DNA from: Desulfobulbus propionicus
GTDB taxonomy: Bacteria > Desulfobacterota > Desulfobulbia > Desulfobulbales > Desulfobulbaceae
Direction of reading: 5' to 3'
Assembly: GCA_002748735.1 (NCBI GenBank)
Contig: PDTC01000010.1
Span: forward strand, 124,001-188,000
DNA length: 64,000 bases
The stretch's first letter is position 1, and every line of letters starts with the position of its first letter. This document shows positions 25,341-34,711 of the stretch, one piece after another. The notes below the pieces were generated by a model that searched no databases, was not told the DNA's origin, and worked only from the letters and a program-made list of their open reading frames with translations. A program made the position numbers and the translations under genes.

Positions 25341-27266
25341 TCAGCTCAGTTCTTCCCTGCTCTCACGATGGACGAGATCAATAAATTCATCAGCGCTCAT
25401 CGGTGGCAGATTCTTGCCGTTGCGGAGCCGTACCGTGATTGTTCTGCTTTCTTTCTCACGCTCTCCAGCGATAAGCATGTAGGGAACCTTCATCAGTTGG
25501 GCTTCACGAATCTTGTAATTGAGCTTTTCGTTGCGTAAATCTTTTTCGACCCGAATGCCAGCCTTGCGAAATTTCTCATACAGTTTGCTGCAGTATTCGC
25601 CCTGGTCATCGGTGATATTCATGATCCGGGCCTGCTCCGGTGTCATCCACAGCGGGAAGGCGCCTGCGTAGTGTTCGATCAGTACGCCGATAAAACGCTC
25701 CAGTGAACCCATAAGCGCCCGGTGAATCATGATGGGTTGATGGGTTTGGCCATCCTCTCCTGTATACCCCATAGCAAAACGTTCCGGGAGATTGAAATCC
25801 ACCTGGATCGTCGAACACTGCCAAGACCGGCCGATCTGATCCTTAATCTTTATATCTATTTTTGGACCGTAAAAAACCCCTTCACCAGGGTCGATGGTAA
25901 AGGTTAGCCCCTTGCGTTCCAGGGCCAGCTTGAGGGCAGCGGTGGCCAGCTCCCAGCGTTCCTCGGACCCTACGTACTTCTCCGGCCTGGTGGAAAGATA
26001 CACATCATAGTCTGTAAACCCGAAGGTCTCAAGGATATGCAGGTTAAGATCAAGAATATGAAAAATTTCCTCGTCCAGCTGATCGGGTCGGCAGAAGATA
26101 TGGGCATCATCCTGGGTAAAGCCTCGTACCCGCATGAGTCCATGCAGGGCACCGGTACGCTCATAGCGGTACACTGTCCCCAGTTCTGCCCAGCGGATGG
26201 GAAATTCCCGATAGCTGTGCGGGGTACTCTTGTACACCCCTATATGAAACGGACAGTTCATCGGCTTGAGCTGGTACTTGACCTCGTCAATCTGCATGGG
26301 GGAATACATGTTTTCCCCGTAAAAGTCGAGATGCCCAGAGGTCTTCCAGAGATCCTGACGGGCGATATGTGGCGTATACAGGAGCTCGTAGCCATTGCGG
26401 TAATGCTCTTCCTTCCAGTAATCCTCGATAAGCCTGCGCAACAAGGCCCCCCGGGGCTGCCAGAGAATGAGGCCAGGGCCAATGTCATCCTGCAGGGTGA
26501 ACAGACCAAGTTCCTTGCCCAGCCGGCGATGATCTCTGCGCCGGGCCTCTTCAAGCCGGCCAAGATAGGCCTTGAGTTCCTTGTTGTCGGCAAAGGCTGT
26601 TCCGTAAAGACGGGTGAGCATCTGTCGGTTTTCATCGCCACGCCAGTAACTGCCAGCTACCCGCAGGATTTTGAAGACCTTGAGCCAAGAGGTGTCAGGG
26701 ACATGAGGACCGCGGCAGAGGTCAACAAAGGTCCCCTGGCGATAGATGCTCACGACCTCTTCGTCCATTTCTTCAAGAAGCTCAAGCTTATAGGTCTCGC
26801 CAAGCTCGGTGAAGAGTTCCACAGCCTGAGCCCTGGACAGCTCTTCCCTGACAAAGGGCAGACGGGCCTGTACCAGTTCAGCCATCTTTTTCTCGATGGC
26901 GGCAAAATCTTCGGGGGTGAACGGCGTGTCCTTGTCAAAGTCGTAGTAAAAACCGTCAGCAATGGCTGGGCCAATGGCAACCTTGACCTCCGGGCCAAAG
27001 ACCTCTTTGACGGCAAGCGCCATGATATGCGAGGTGGAGTGACGGAGGATCTCAAGGCCCTCGGGAGAATCCAGGGTGACAGGCGTAAGGACGCAATCGG
27101 CCATAAGTCGGGCGCTCAGGTCCAGACCCTTGCCGTCGCTGACAACAGCAACAATTGCCTTGCGCTGCTTGTTGGACACCAGCCCCTTGAGGGCCTCGGC
27201 AATGGTGACCCCCTGCGCAAACTCATGGGGCTCTCCGGTGGTTATGCTGACACGTATGGTTGTCAT
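25341..27266 (-). CDS. thrS: Threonyl-tRNA synthetase
   Basis: A 641-residue class II synthetase with all usual parts: TGS domain (1-60), the editing domain with the zinc-site-like HSTSHIMALAVKEVF, and the catalytic core from about 245 with RYERTGALHGLMRVRGFTQDDAHIFC. The zinc ligand Cys is in LKPMNCPFHIGVYKS, and the C-terminal anticodon-binding domain is VTIRL-like (ESRTITVRLRNGKNLPPMSADEF). Two ATG codons lie in tandem (27269, 27266); the second is preferred because AGGG then has 4 nt spacing. infC follows 34 nt downstream. Confidence 0.97.
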   Translation of the reverse strand: MTTIRVSITTGEPHEFAQGVTIAEALKGLVSNKQRKAIVAVVSDGKGLDLSARLMADCVLTPVTLDSPEGLEILRHSTSHIMALAVKEVFGPEVKVAIGPAIADGFYYDFDKDTPFTPEDFAAIEKKMAELVQARLPFVREELSRAQAVELFTELGETYKLELLEEMDEEVVSIYRQGTFVDLCRGPHVPDTSWLKVFKILRVAGSYWRGDENRQMLTRLYGTAFADNKELKAYLGRLEEARRRDHRRLGKELGLFTLQDDIGPGLILWQPRGALLRRLIEDYWKEEHYRNGYELLYTPHIARQDLWKTSGHLDFYGENMYSPMQIDEVKYQLKPMNCPFHIGVYKSTPHSYREFPIRWAELGTVYRYERTGALHGLMRVRGFTQDDAHIFCRPDQLDEEIFHILDLNLHILETFGFTDYDVYLSTRPEKYVGSEERWELATAALKLALERKGLTFTIDPGEGVFYGPKIDIKIKDQIGRSWQCSTIQVDFNLPERFAMGYTGEDGQTHQPIMIHRALMGSLERFIGVLIEHYAGAFPLWMTPEQARIMNITDDQGEYCSKLYEKFRKAGIRVEKDLRNEKLNYKIREAQLMKVPYMLIAGEREKESRTITVRLRNGKNLPPMSADEFIDLVHRESREELS

Positions 27267-27274
27267 CATCCCTG

Positions 27275-27330
27275 TTAAAAAGGAAAGGCTAACATGCTGC
27301 CACCAGCAGGTGCCAGCATGTAGCCTTTTT
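27275..27330 (-). terminator. Hairpin terminator or attenuator between tRNA-Val and thrS
   Basis: The segment 27284-27327 folds as a long stem (GGCTACATGCTG with CAGCATGTTAGCC on the minus strand) and is flanked by T-rich runs on either side, so it could terminate in both directions. Its place directly ahead of thrS, after a tRNA gene, makes it a terminator for tRNA-Val or an attenuator for thrS. No T-box specifier structure was seen. Confidence 0.6.
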
Positions 27331-27337
27331 GCAATAC

Positions 27338-27412
27338 TGGTAGGCGCGGGCGGGATCGAACCGCCGACATCTACCACGTCAAGGTAGCGCTCTCCCGCTG
27401 AGCTACGCGCCT
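27338..27412 (-). tRNA. tRNA-Val (GAC)
   Basis: Complete cloverleaf on the minus strand. The acceptor AGGCGCG pairs with CGCGCCT, the D-arm is GCTC...GAGC, and the anticodon stem CTACC/GGTAG has loop TTGACGT and anticodon GAC. The T-arm is GGCGG TTCGATC CCGCC, and CCA is encoded. Confidence 0.95.
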
Positions 27413-27542
27413 ACTTCTTCTATACGTTCATGGTGTTGCAGGTAATCAGCTGTAACAGCACAGTAAACCTCGGTTTTTTACCAGCCAACCCGAAGACTGT
27501 CAAGAAAAAACCAGTAAAAAAAGAGGAAAATGACCTGTCGTG

Positions 27543-28154
27543 TCAGGGTGTGCCTGCAATCTGCTGTCGGGTTTCTATGGCCCTGGTCAGGGTATGTTCG
27601 TCAGCATACTTAATATCCATGCCCATGGGAATACCACAGGCCAGCCGACTGACTCGGGTGCCCGCCCCTTGCAGCCGGTCAATCAAGTACGAGGCGGTAG
27701 CCTCACCAGGCACTGTGGAGCTGGTGGCTACAAGGATTTCCACCAGATGATCCGCGTGCACCCTGGCCAGAAGTTCACGGATCTTTAACTCCTCTGGGCC
27801 AATGCCGTCCATGGGAGAAAGCACTCCATGAAGAACGTGGTACACCCCCTTGAAACTCCCTGTTTTTTCAATAGCGAGCAGGTCACCGGGCTCCTCCACC
27901 ACACAGATAAGCCGGGTATCACGACGACCGTCCGAACAGATCTGGCAGGGGTTGGTCTCGGAAAAGGTGAAGCAGCTGCTGCACAGCTGAATCGACTCGT
28001 GCAGCTGTTGCAGGCTCTCGGCCAGTCCCCTGGCCTGTGCTGCTGGTTTACGCAGCAGGTACAGGCTTAACCGGGTGGCGGTCTTCCGGCCGATACCTGG
28101 CAGGCGACTGAACTCCTTGATGAGCCTCTCTAGCGCTGGAGGAACAACCTGCAT
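27543..28154 (-). CDS. recR: Recombination mediator protein RecR
   Basis: RecR works with RecO (and RecF) to load RecA at gaps. The 203-residue protein has the N-terminal helix-hairpin-helix (RLPGIGRKTATRLSLYLL), a four-cysteine zinc finger (CSSCFTFSETNPCQIC) and a TOPRIM domain (ICVVEEPGDLLAIEKTGSFKGVYHVLHG, with SPMDGIGPEEL). Its start overlaps the ybaB-type gene stop (TGATG), preserving the classic dnaX-ybaB-recR order. Confidence 0.97.
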   Translation of the reverse strand: MQVVPPALERLIKEFSRLPGIGRKTATRLSLYLLRKPAAQARGLAESLQQLHESIQLCSSCFTFSETNPCQICSDGRRDTRLICVVEEPGDLLAIEKTGSFKGVYHVLHGVLSPMDGIGPEELKIRELLARVHADHLVEILVATSSTVPGEATASYLIDRLQGAGTRVSRLACGIPMGMDIKYADEHTLTRAIETRQQIAGTP

Positions 28155-28462
28155 CAGAACAGCCCCGGAATATTCATACCGCCGGTGAGCTTGCCCATTT
28201 CACGCTTTCCCAGCTCCTTGGCCTTGCGCAAACCGTCGTTGACCGCAGACCGCACAAGGTCTTCGATCATCTGTTTATTCTCCTGGGTCAGCAGCTCTGC
28301 CTCAATACCCAGATCCAGCACCTCGTTGTTGCCATTGACAACGACGTTCACCATGCCGCCCCCTGCAGTACCGGTGACGGTCTTCTTTTTCATCTCCTCC
28401 TGGATGACACCGAGTTTTTGCTGGAACTGCTGGGCCTGCTTGAACAGTTCGTTCATATCCAT
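28154..28462 (-). CDS. YbaB/EbfC-family nucleoid-associated protein
   Basis: A 102-residue DNA-binding protein of the YbaB family: long N-terminal helix MDMNELFKQAQQFQQKLGVIQEEM, then GGGMVNVVVNGNNEVLDLGIE, and the second helix with LVRSAVNDGLRKAKELGKREM. These dimers bind DNA and influence nucleoid structure and gene expression. It is 42 nt downstream of dnaX and overlaps recR by one base. Confidence 0.95.
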   Translation of the reverse strand: MDMNELFKQAQQFQQKLGVIQEEMKKKTVTGTAGGGMVNVVVNGNNEVLDLGIEAELLTQENKQMIEDLVRSAVNDGLRKAKELGKREMGKLTGGMNIPGLF

Positions 28463-28504
28463 ACGTTTCTCTCCTGTCTTGCTGCGGCCTGATCTCAGCC
28501 GCTC

Positions 28505-30370
28505 TTACTCCTCTGTCACATCATCATCTGTAACCTGTTCATCCGGCAGTACCCGGGAAGCCATACCCTGTTTGGTGGAGGTGAGCGTGATGCCGCCAAC
28601 CTGACCGTTGAAGATCTCAACCGCCGTGAGAACCAGGGGATTGTTGGCCAACTCCCTTCGCTGGCGCCTGGGCGTGAGGCCATTTTCCAGGGTATCATCA
28701 CCTTCATTGCCCTCCTCGGGTGTCTGAAAATGGACGCTCAGGGGGGTCTGAAAAAACTCACACAGGTGCTGGTTGAGCACCCTGGTGTGCTCCGGGTTTC
28801 GCAACAGCAGGCAATCGGCAGGATCCTCAAACTCTATCAGCAACCGGCCCCTGTCAAGCGAGTACCGTTTTGCCGGTTTCAAGGCTGCAGCCATCCAGGC
28901 TTGCCGTTCGTGGATATGGGCAAGCAAGGTATGCCACTGTTTATTGAGGTCAATGTCATCCAAAGCTGCCTGTTTCAGCGGCGCTGAACCAGAAGTCGCC
29001 TTGTCAGCGGCTGGCGTTTTTTGTACAGGTAACGGCTGAGGTGCTTCATCTGCCGGGGCGCTGGTTGTAGGCGCAGCGGTTGTTGTCGCAGGTTCTGTCT
29101 TTTTTTCAACAGGCTCCCGCAGGGTTTCCCTGACCTGGAGTGGACCATGTTCGTCGGCTGTCTGCCGGGAAAGCGCTCGCGTTGAAAAGGTTTGCGGGAT
29201 ATTCTCCTGCAGGGCAAACGGCACATCAACATGGGCAAGAAGCGCATCGAACCGGCTGACCAGTTCGGCAACCGGGATAGTCTCACGGACCTGCACGGCC
29301 TTGATAAAGACGAGCTCCAGTGCTGTTCTCGGCTGCGCTGCTGTACTTGCCTGCTCCACCCCTTCCAGGAGGATATTGAGCAGATGGGTGAGGGTGGGCA
29401 GCTCATACTGGGCTGCGAGCGCTGCCAGACGTTCCAGCTCCTCGGCCGGTACATCGACAAGCGCCTGCGGCTGTGAGCTGATCCGGCAGATAACCAGGGC
29501 CCTGAAGCGTTCGAGCAGGTCGTTGCTGAGCCGCTTGAAGTTTACTCCCTGGGCATGTGCCTGGGCAATCAGGGTGAACAGGTACTCCAGGTTGCCTTCC
29601 AGCAGGGCACGGGTCATCGCAGTGACAACCTCGTGGCTGACCAGCCCGAGGATTTCAGTGACATCATCTGCCTGCACCTGATCGCCGCAGTAAGAAAAGA
29701 GCTGGTCCAGCAGACTCAGGCCATCGCGGACCGAGCCCCCGGCCTCACCTGCAACAAGTTCCAGGGCCTGGTCCTCAATGGTTACCCCCTCAGCCATGGC
29801 AAGCCTGCGGAAATGCTCGCACAGTTCACTGCGGGCAACCCGCTTCAGCTCGTAACGCTGACAACGGGAAAGAATGGTCACCGGTACCCGGTGGAGTTCT
29901 GTGGTGGCGAACATGAAGTACACATGGTTGGGTGGCTCTTCAAGCGTTTTCAGGAGGGCGTTAAAGGCCTCCATGGTCAGCATGTGGACTTCGTCGATGA
30001 TGATGATCTTGTAGCGGCTGGCAGTGGGCATGAAGCGGATGCGCTCCTTAAGCTCACGAATCTCCTGAATGCCCCGATTGGAAGCGCCGTCAACTTCCTG
30101 CAGATCTACGGCCGAGCCTGCGGTTATCTCCAGACAGGAACGGCACTGGTTGCATGGTTCGCTGTCCTGGCGGTTTTCACAGTTCAGGGCCTTGGCCATG
30201 ATCCGGGCAAGGGTTGTCTTGCCGGTGCCGCGGACACCGCTGAACAGAAGCGCTTGGGCAACCCTGTCGTGCTGCAGGGCGTTCTGCAGGGTGCGGACAA
30301 CAACGCGTTGACCAACAACATCCCGAAAAGATTGGGGACGAGACTTACGGGCTAAAACAAGGTATGACAC
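28505..30370 (-). CDS. dnaX: DNA polymerase III subunits tau/gamma, GTG start, with internal -1 frameshift signal
   Basis: The clamp-loader ATPase. The GTG at 30370 gives the standard start SYLVLARKSRPQSFRDVVGQ and has GGAAGG upstream; the product is 621 residues. The Walker A is GVRGTGKTTLAR, the zinc module CENRQDSEPCNQCRSC, the Walker B region IIIDEVHML, and the sensor 1 region ATTELHRVPVTILSRCQR. After domain III (to about 370) comes a low-complexity linker (EPATTTAAPTTSAPADEAPQ), then the tau-specific C-terminus. At codons 422-424 (GAA AAA AAG) lies an A-AAA-AAG slippery heptamer with a GGGAG 8 nt upstream. A -1 shift there would end 17 codons later and yield a 441-residue gamma. Confidence 0.95.
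   Translation of the reverse strand: MSYLVLARKSRPQSFRDVVGQRVVVRTLQNALQHDRVAQALLFSGVRGTGKTTLARIMAKALNCENRQDSEPCNQCRSCLEITAGSAVDLQEVDGASNRGIQEIRELKERIRFMPTASRYKIIIIDEVHMLTMEAFNALLKTLEEPPNHVYFMFATTELHRVPVTILSRCQRYELKRVARSELCEHFRRLAMAEGVTIEDQALELVAGEAGGSVRDGLSLLDQLFSYCGDQVQADDVTEILGLVSHEVVTAMTRALLEGNLEYLFTLIAQAHAQGVNFKRLSNDLLERFRALVICRISSQPQALVDVPAEELERLAALAAQYELPTLTHLLNILLEGVEQASTAAQPRTALELVFIKAVQVRETIPVAELVSRFDALLAHVDVPFALQENIPQTFSTRALSRQTADEHGPLQVRETLREPVEKKTEPATTTAAPTTSAPADEAPQPLPVQKTPAADKATSGSAPLKQAALDDIDLNKQWHTLLAHIHERQAWMAAALKPAKRYSLDRGRLLIEFEDPADCLLLRNPEHTRVLNQHLCEFFQTPLSVHFQTPEEGNEGDDTLENGLTPRRQRRELANNPLVLTAVEIFNGQVGGITLTSTKQGMASRVLPDEQVTDDDVTEE
29046..29118 (-). promoter_or_regulatory. 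Programmed -1 frameshift signal in dnaX
   Basis: Three elements occur in order on the mRNA: an internal Shine-Dalgarno GGGAG (29118-29114), the slippery A-AAA-AAG (29105-29099) in the correct phase, and a short stem CGCTG/CAGCG (29078-29059). The -1 frame TGA is at 29048-29046. The layout and product sizes closely match the known E. coli dnaX site; the 3' stem here is weaker. Confidence 0.75.
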
Positions 30371-30424
30371 TTTGCCTTCCGGCCAGGAATGGATTGCTGT
30401 TGTTCGGCTCGAGGCCTCGGGGCT

Positions 30425-30534
30425 AAAAAAAGGATAGCCAGGCACCCCTGCGGCACATAAAGAACATCACTACCGCTGCTTCCTCCCGGACCTGACGGGG
30501 TTTGCGAGTCTTTATTGCACAGGACCCGGCTATC
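30425..30534 (-). ncRNA. ffs: Signal recognition particle RNA (4.5S, small bacterial type)
   Basis: The minus strand carries the invariant SRP core GTCAGGTCCGGGAGGAAGCAGC in the apical part of a long hairpin (GGTCC... and GTGCCGCAGGGG on the other side). The ends TGATAGCC/GGCTATC pair to close the helix. The gene spans about 30433-30534 and is followed by T7, which completes an intrinsic terminator. It partners Ffh for membrane protein targeting. It lies about 65 nt upstream of dnaX, a frequent neighbour in proteobacteria. Confidence 0.95.
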
Positions 30535-30729
30535 ACACCTGAGTCTCGATATGGTCTGCATGACGAATTTTCCTGTCACCCTCTGGGGTGAACAGCCGTT
30601 GCAGGACGCACAAGGTAGCCGACCTCTTTTGCCGCGTCAAGTTTTTTTCTTTTCTCCACCTGCTGAGAGATCTCGATGAAATGGCGTATATTCGAAGAGT
30701 GTAAACCCTTACGTACCCTGTCCTCGCCC

Positions 30730-33696
30730 TCAACCGGAATAGAGGGCCGTTGCTGTCAGTACCCGGTGAACCTCCTGAATGAGGTTATCCGCAGTGAACG
30801 GTTTGGGCAGAAAGCCGTTAATGCCCTTCTCGTTATAGTTGTCCTGGGTGACCTCTTCAGAAAAACCGGTACAGATGATGACTGGAACCTCCGGGGCATA
30901 CCGATGAATCTTGGTCGCCAGTTCCAGGCCAGTCAATCCTGGCATTCCCATGTCAGTGATCAACAACTCGGGCGACTCGCGGCTATTCTTGAAGGCCGTT
31001 AAGGCCTCCTTGCTCGAGGTAAAGGCCTCAACCTCGTAGCCTGCCGACTGAAGCACCTGGGTCATGTACTCGGTAATAGGCAATTCGTCATCCACCACCA
31101 AAATTCTGCCTGTGCCAAAGGGGATCTCAACAGGATTATGGTCTTCAACAGCAGCACTCTCTACGGCTACAGGCAGGTACACCGAAAAACAGCTCCCCTC
31201 ACCCTGGGCAGATTCCACGTGGATGGCCCCTCTGTGGTCATTGACAATGCCATGCACCACGGAAAGCCCGAGCCCGGTTCCCTCCTGTTTGGCCCTGGTA
31301 GTGAAATAGGGTTCAAAGATTCTTGGCAAAAAATCCGGTGCCATACCGCAACCGTTATCTTCCACCTGAATACGTGCATACCGACCAGGCCCGAGGGTGC
31401 TAATGGTCGTGGAGCTGTCGGCGTCCAGCACTACCTCGTCGAGCCCTACCCGGATGCAGCCCCTCTTTCGTTCAGCCAGGGCTTGATGGGCATTAGTGCA
31501 GAGATTGAGAATAACCTGATGGATCTGGGTGGGATCGGCCTCAACCATAACATCAGGAGCAAGTTGATGTCGTATTTCGATATTTGCCGGCAGGCTGGCG
31601 CGTAACAGATTGAGCACCTCTTTGATGATCAGTCCCAGCTGCAGCGCAGAGACCGATTTATCGCTTTGACGACTGAAGGTGAGGATCTGCTTGATGAGCT
31701 TGCTGGCCCGCTCTGAAGCGACAATGATCTCCTGGAGATTGGCAGAGAGCTGTGTATCTTCTCCGGCACGAATGAGGGACAGTTCCGCATAGCCCAGGAT
31801 GGCGGTAAGGATATTGTTAAAGTCATGGGCTACGCCGCCGGCCAGGGTTCCAATGGCCTGCATTTTCTGCGACTGCCGAACCTGCTCCTCCAGCTGCTTC
31901 TGCTGGGTAATGTCACGTTTCACTGCAACAAAGTGGCGGAGACGCCCGTCATGCCCCCGGACAGGGGTGATGGTCGCTTCTTCCTCGAACAGGGTGCCAT
32001 CCTTTTTTCGGTTGGTAAAGTTACCGCGCCAAACCCGTCCCGATGAGATCTCTTTCCAGAGGTGATTGAAGCGCAACGCCCTGGAATGACCACTGTTGAG
32101 GATGTTTGGATTTTTTCCGATAACCTCGGAAAAATCATACCCGGTAATCTCCTCAAACGCTGGATTGACATAGACAATATTGCCGTCAGGATCGGTGATA
32201 ACCACTGACTCTGCGCTCTGGTCCACGGCAGTGGCCAGCAAATGCCTACGCTCTTCCAGGCGGTAGTGGTTGCTCATGTCATGAAAACTGACCTGTACTG
32301 ACTCCTGATCCGAATCAGCAGTGACACTGATACCTATACTCACTGGCACCTTGCGGCCGGTTGTTCCGTGGACAACAAAGGTATCCAGCTGCCCCGTCCC
32401 TTTACCGCCGACTTTTTGCTGATAATGGCGACGAAAGCTTTCCAGTTCATCGCAGGTTATCAGGTCTTCAAGCCGGATGCCGAGCAGCTCCTCTTCAGGT
32501 CGTCCGAACAGGTCCACGGCGCGGCGGTTAATCTCATAGATTTTGCCGGTCTGGTTGTCAGCAATGACGATAGCATCGTTCGCTGTTTCCAGTAACAGCC
32601 GATATCGATTCAGGGATTCTGCCTGAACCAGTGAAAGTTTTTTTGTGGTTGTGATATCGGTGAGAGCAACCAGAACCTCGTCTTGCTTATCACCGGGCAA
32701 AAGAGTGCTGGTAACGACAAACCATTTAGCGTGGCCGCTAACCGTTTTGACCTTACGTTCCACGGAAAATTGCTGCCGCCCGGCCAGCAAGGCGTCGATA
32801 GCCTGGCGGCCGAAATCATTGCCCGGCTCATTCAGGGTAATTGCAAGGTGACGCTGCAGCTCCTTACTGTCCTTTGCCTCGTACATAGTCAACGCGGCAG
32901 TGTTCACCATTATGACCCGCACCAGCTCAATGAAACGGCTGCGCAGGGAGCGTTCTGCCTCAACGTACTCATCCAGATCAGATAATTCAGTGTCATGAAG
33001 TTTCTCACACACCCGGTTGAGTGCTGAGATATCTAGACGCAATAGCCCTATGCCTGCGCCAAAAAATATTTTTTTGTAGCTCTCGTTCAACAGGGGTGCC
33101 CGCAAACCAGGAGGTCCTGGAGAACAGATCGCCGCTACTGTATCTTCACGGCAGCAAAGCTGACCCAGCTGCGTGACCAGCTCCAAAAACAGCGTCGAAT
33201 CTTCGCCAGTGAACCGGGTATCCCGGGTTACACCGAGGACACTCCTCTGCTGCCCTGCCTGATGTAGAGGCAGGCTCAAGGTGTACAGGGTACCGGCGGT
33301 GACGGCCACGGCATGAGAAAGGAACGAGGCAACAGGTGCTGATGACGGCGAAAGAGGTTGCCCTGTGAACGCCTCCATGCTAGCGAGAGCGTTAATCTCG
33401 GCGGTCAGAGGGCTGTTGCCGCCTCGAAATGTTGCTGCATACTCAAGCTCATCACCGCGCACAAAAACCCGAAATTCACTTTCAGGTGCGTCCTGACAAA
33501 TGATCCACACATATTCCGCAGGTAACAGACGGCCAATCTCGCTGGCCCCTCTGCACAGACGGTCTTCCAGTGTTTGTAGCCCTTGCAGGGCGGCTTCAAG
33601 AAGCTGAAGAGTAGAGTGTTGCATTTCCTGGTACATTGCCTTGAAAAAACCCTTACCCCTCCCCTCTTCCTGGAGAGCATTGACGGTACCAGCCAT
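30730..33696 (-). CDS. Hybrid sensor histidine kinase with GAF-like and PAS domains and a receiver
   Basis: A 988-residue cytosolic hybrid kinase with no TM segments. The order is a GAF-like N-terminal domain (about 40-200), three PAS units (about 270-360, 365-480, 485-610; for example TANDAIVIADNQTGKIYEINRRAVDLFGRP and SAESVVITDPDGNIVYVNPAFEEITGYDFSEV), then the kinase. The phospho-acceptor is His624 in AGGVAHDFNNILTAILGYAEL. ATP-binding boxes are LCTNAHQAL, VEDNGCGMAPDFLPRIFEPYFTT and GTGLGLSVVHG. A C-terminal receiver has the acceptor Asp915 in LITDMGMPGLTG and lysine in FLPKPF. It is transcribed away from rsmI; no cognate output regulator is adjacent, so signal and target are unknown. Confidence 0.93.
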   Translation of the reverse strand: MAGTVNALQEEGRGKGFFKAMYQEMQHSTLQLLEAALQGLQTLEDRLCRGASEIGRLLPAEYVWIICQDAPESEFRVFVRGDELEYAATFRGGNSPLTAEINALASMEAFTGQPLSPSSAPVASFLSHAVAVTAGTLYTLSLPLHQAGQQRSVLGVTRDTRFTGEDSTLFLELVTQLGQLCCREDTVAAICSPGPPGLRAPLLNESYKKIFFGAGIGLLRLDISALNRVCEKLHDTELSDLDEYVEAERSLRSRFIELVRVIMVNTAALTMYEAKDSKELQRHLAITLNEPGNDFGRQAIDALLAGRQQFSVERKVKTVSGHAKWFVVTSTLLPGDKQDEVLVALTDITTTKKLSLVQAESLNRYRLLLETANDAIVIADNQTGKIYEINRRAVDLFGRPEEELLGIRLEDLITCDELESFRRHYQQKVGGKGTGQLDTFVVHGTTGRKVPVSIGISVTADSDQESVQVSFHDMSNHYRLEERRHLLATAVDQSAESVVITDPDGNIVYVNPAFEEITGYDFSEVIGKNPNILNSGHSRALRFNHLWKEISSGRVWRGNFTNRKKDGTLFEEEATITPVRGHDGRLRHFVAVKRDITQQKQLEEQVRQSQKMQAIGTLAGGVAHDFNNILTAILGYAELSLIRAGEDTQLSANLQEIIVASERASKLIKQILTFSRQSDKSVSALQLGLIIKEVLNLLRASLPANIEIRHQLAPDVMVEADPTQIHQVILNLCTNAHQALAERKRGCIRVGLDEVVLDADSSTTISTLGPGRYARIQVEDNGCGMAPDFLPRIFEPYFTTRAKQEGTGLGLSVVHGIVNDHRGAIHVESAQGEGSCFSVYLPVAVESAAVEDHNPVEIPFGTGRILVVDDELPITEYMTQVLQSAGYEVEAFTSSKEALTAFKNSRESPELLITDMGMPGLTGLELATKIHRYAPEVPVIICTGFSEEVTQDNYNEKGINGFLPKPFTADNLIQEVHRVLTATALYSG

Positions 33697-33813
33697 GTCC
33701 TTCTGACCAGAAAGATTTTTTCAAGGTGCCGCTTGTCTTGTGCTCTGCGGTGAATGAACTATAGTAGAGCATAACATACCTTTTTTTATTCACTCTCCCA
33801 CCTTTTTTTTACC

Positions 33814-34665
33814 ATGGAAACCAGCGCACCTGTTGGCACCCTGTATGTGGTGGCGACACCAATCGGTAATCTTGGTGACCTCAGTGGCCGCGCCTGCCGG
33901 ATTCTCGAGGAGGTCAAGCTTATCGCCTGTGAGGACACGAGGCATACCCGTAAGCTTCTCAGTTATTTTGGTTTGTCCACACCAATGATCAGTTATTACC
34001 GGGAAAAGGAACACCAGCGGAGCGAGCAGATCCTGGCACGACTACGAGCTGGAGATGACGTCGCTCTGGTCTCCGATGCCGGAACCCCAGGCATCAGCGA
34101 TCCCGGGGCCGTGCTTGTCAAGGCCGCGTATGCAGCAGAGATCAAGGTGGTCGCCGTCGCCGGTCCTTCGGCATTGACCGCTGCGCTTTCCATTGCCGGA
34201 TGCCGGGACAGTTCCTTCTACTTTGCCGGTTTTCCACCGGTGAAACCCGGTGCCCAAACACGGCTCTTTGCCTCTCTTAAGCATTTGACATGCCCCCTGG
34301 TATTCTATGAGTCGCCCCGGAGAGTCAGCTCCACCCTCAAGCATCTGGCCGGCGAGCTTGGCGATCGGCAGGCCCAACTTTTCCGTGAGCTCACTAAAAG
34401 ACACGAACAGCGCCTGAGCGGCAGCTTGACCAGGCTGGCAGAACAGACGGCAAACGGGATAAAGGGAGAGATTGTCCTGGTGGTGGACGGAGCTCCAGCA
34501 GCGGTAGCGTGCAGCTCGACCGAGGTCGATGAACTGCTGCTCTGGCACAAAGACCAGCAGGGGGCATCGCTGAAAGACGCGGTCCGCACCATTGCCAAGG
34601 AGCTCGGCCTTTCTCGTTCAAGTGTTTATCGACGAGCCTTGCAGCTCTGGCACACGCCGGAATAA
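33814..34665 (+). CDS. rsmI: 16S rRNA (cytidine 1402-2'-O)-methyltransferase
   Basis: RsmI uses SAM to methylate the 2'-OH of C1402 in 16S rRNA in the decoding centre. The 283-residue protein has the tetrapyrrole-methylase-like fold with the family start GTLYVVATPIGNLGDLSGRACRILEEV, the CEDTRHTRKLLSYFGL segment, VSDAGTPGISDPG, and VFYESPRRVSSTLKHL. The C-terminal helix-turn-helix-like tail (GASLKDAVRTIAKELGLSRSSVYRRAL) is typical. It is followed 46 nt later by the phosphatase gene. Confidence 0.95.
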   Translation: METSAPVGTLYVVATPIGNLGDLSGRACRILEEVKLIACEDTRHTRKLLSYFGLSTPMISYYREKEHQRSEQILARLRAGDDVALVSDAGTPGISDPGAVLVKAAYAAEIKVVAVAGPSALTAALSIAGCRDSSFYFAGFPPVKPGAQTRLFASLKHLTCPLVFYESPRRVSSTLKHLAGELGDRQAQLFRELTKRHEQRLSGSLTRLAEQTANGIKGEIVLVVDGAPAAVACSSTEVDELLLWHKDQQGASLKDAVRTIAKELGLSRSSVYRRALQLWHTPE

Positions 34666-34711
34666 GCTTTTTACTGGAGAAGATCAACAACCTTGCCCTG
34701 CAGGAGACATC

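Noticed and set aside
26037-27278. 413-codon plus-strand ORF opposite thrS
   Set aside because: Entirely antisense to thrS; no family signature.
27275-27330. T-box riboswitch upstream of thrS
   Set aside because: The hairpin has no T-box sequence (TGGNACCGCG) and no specifier loop.
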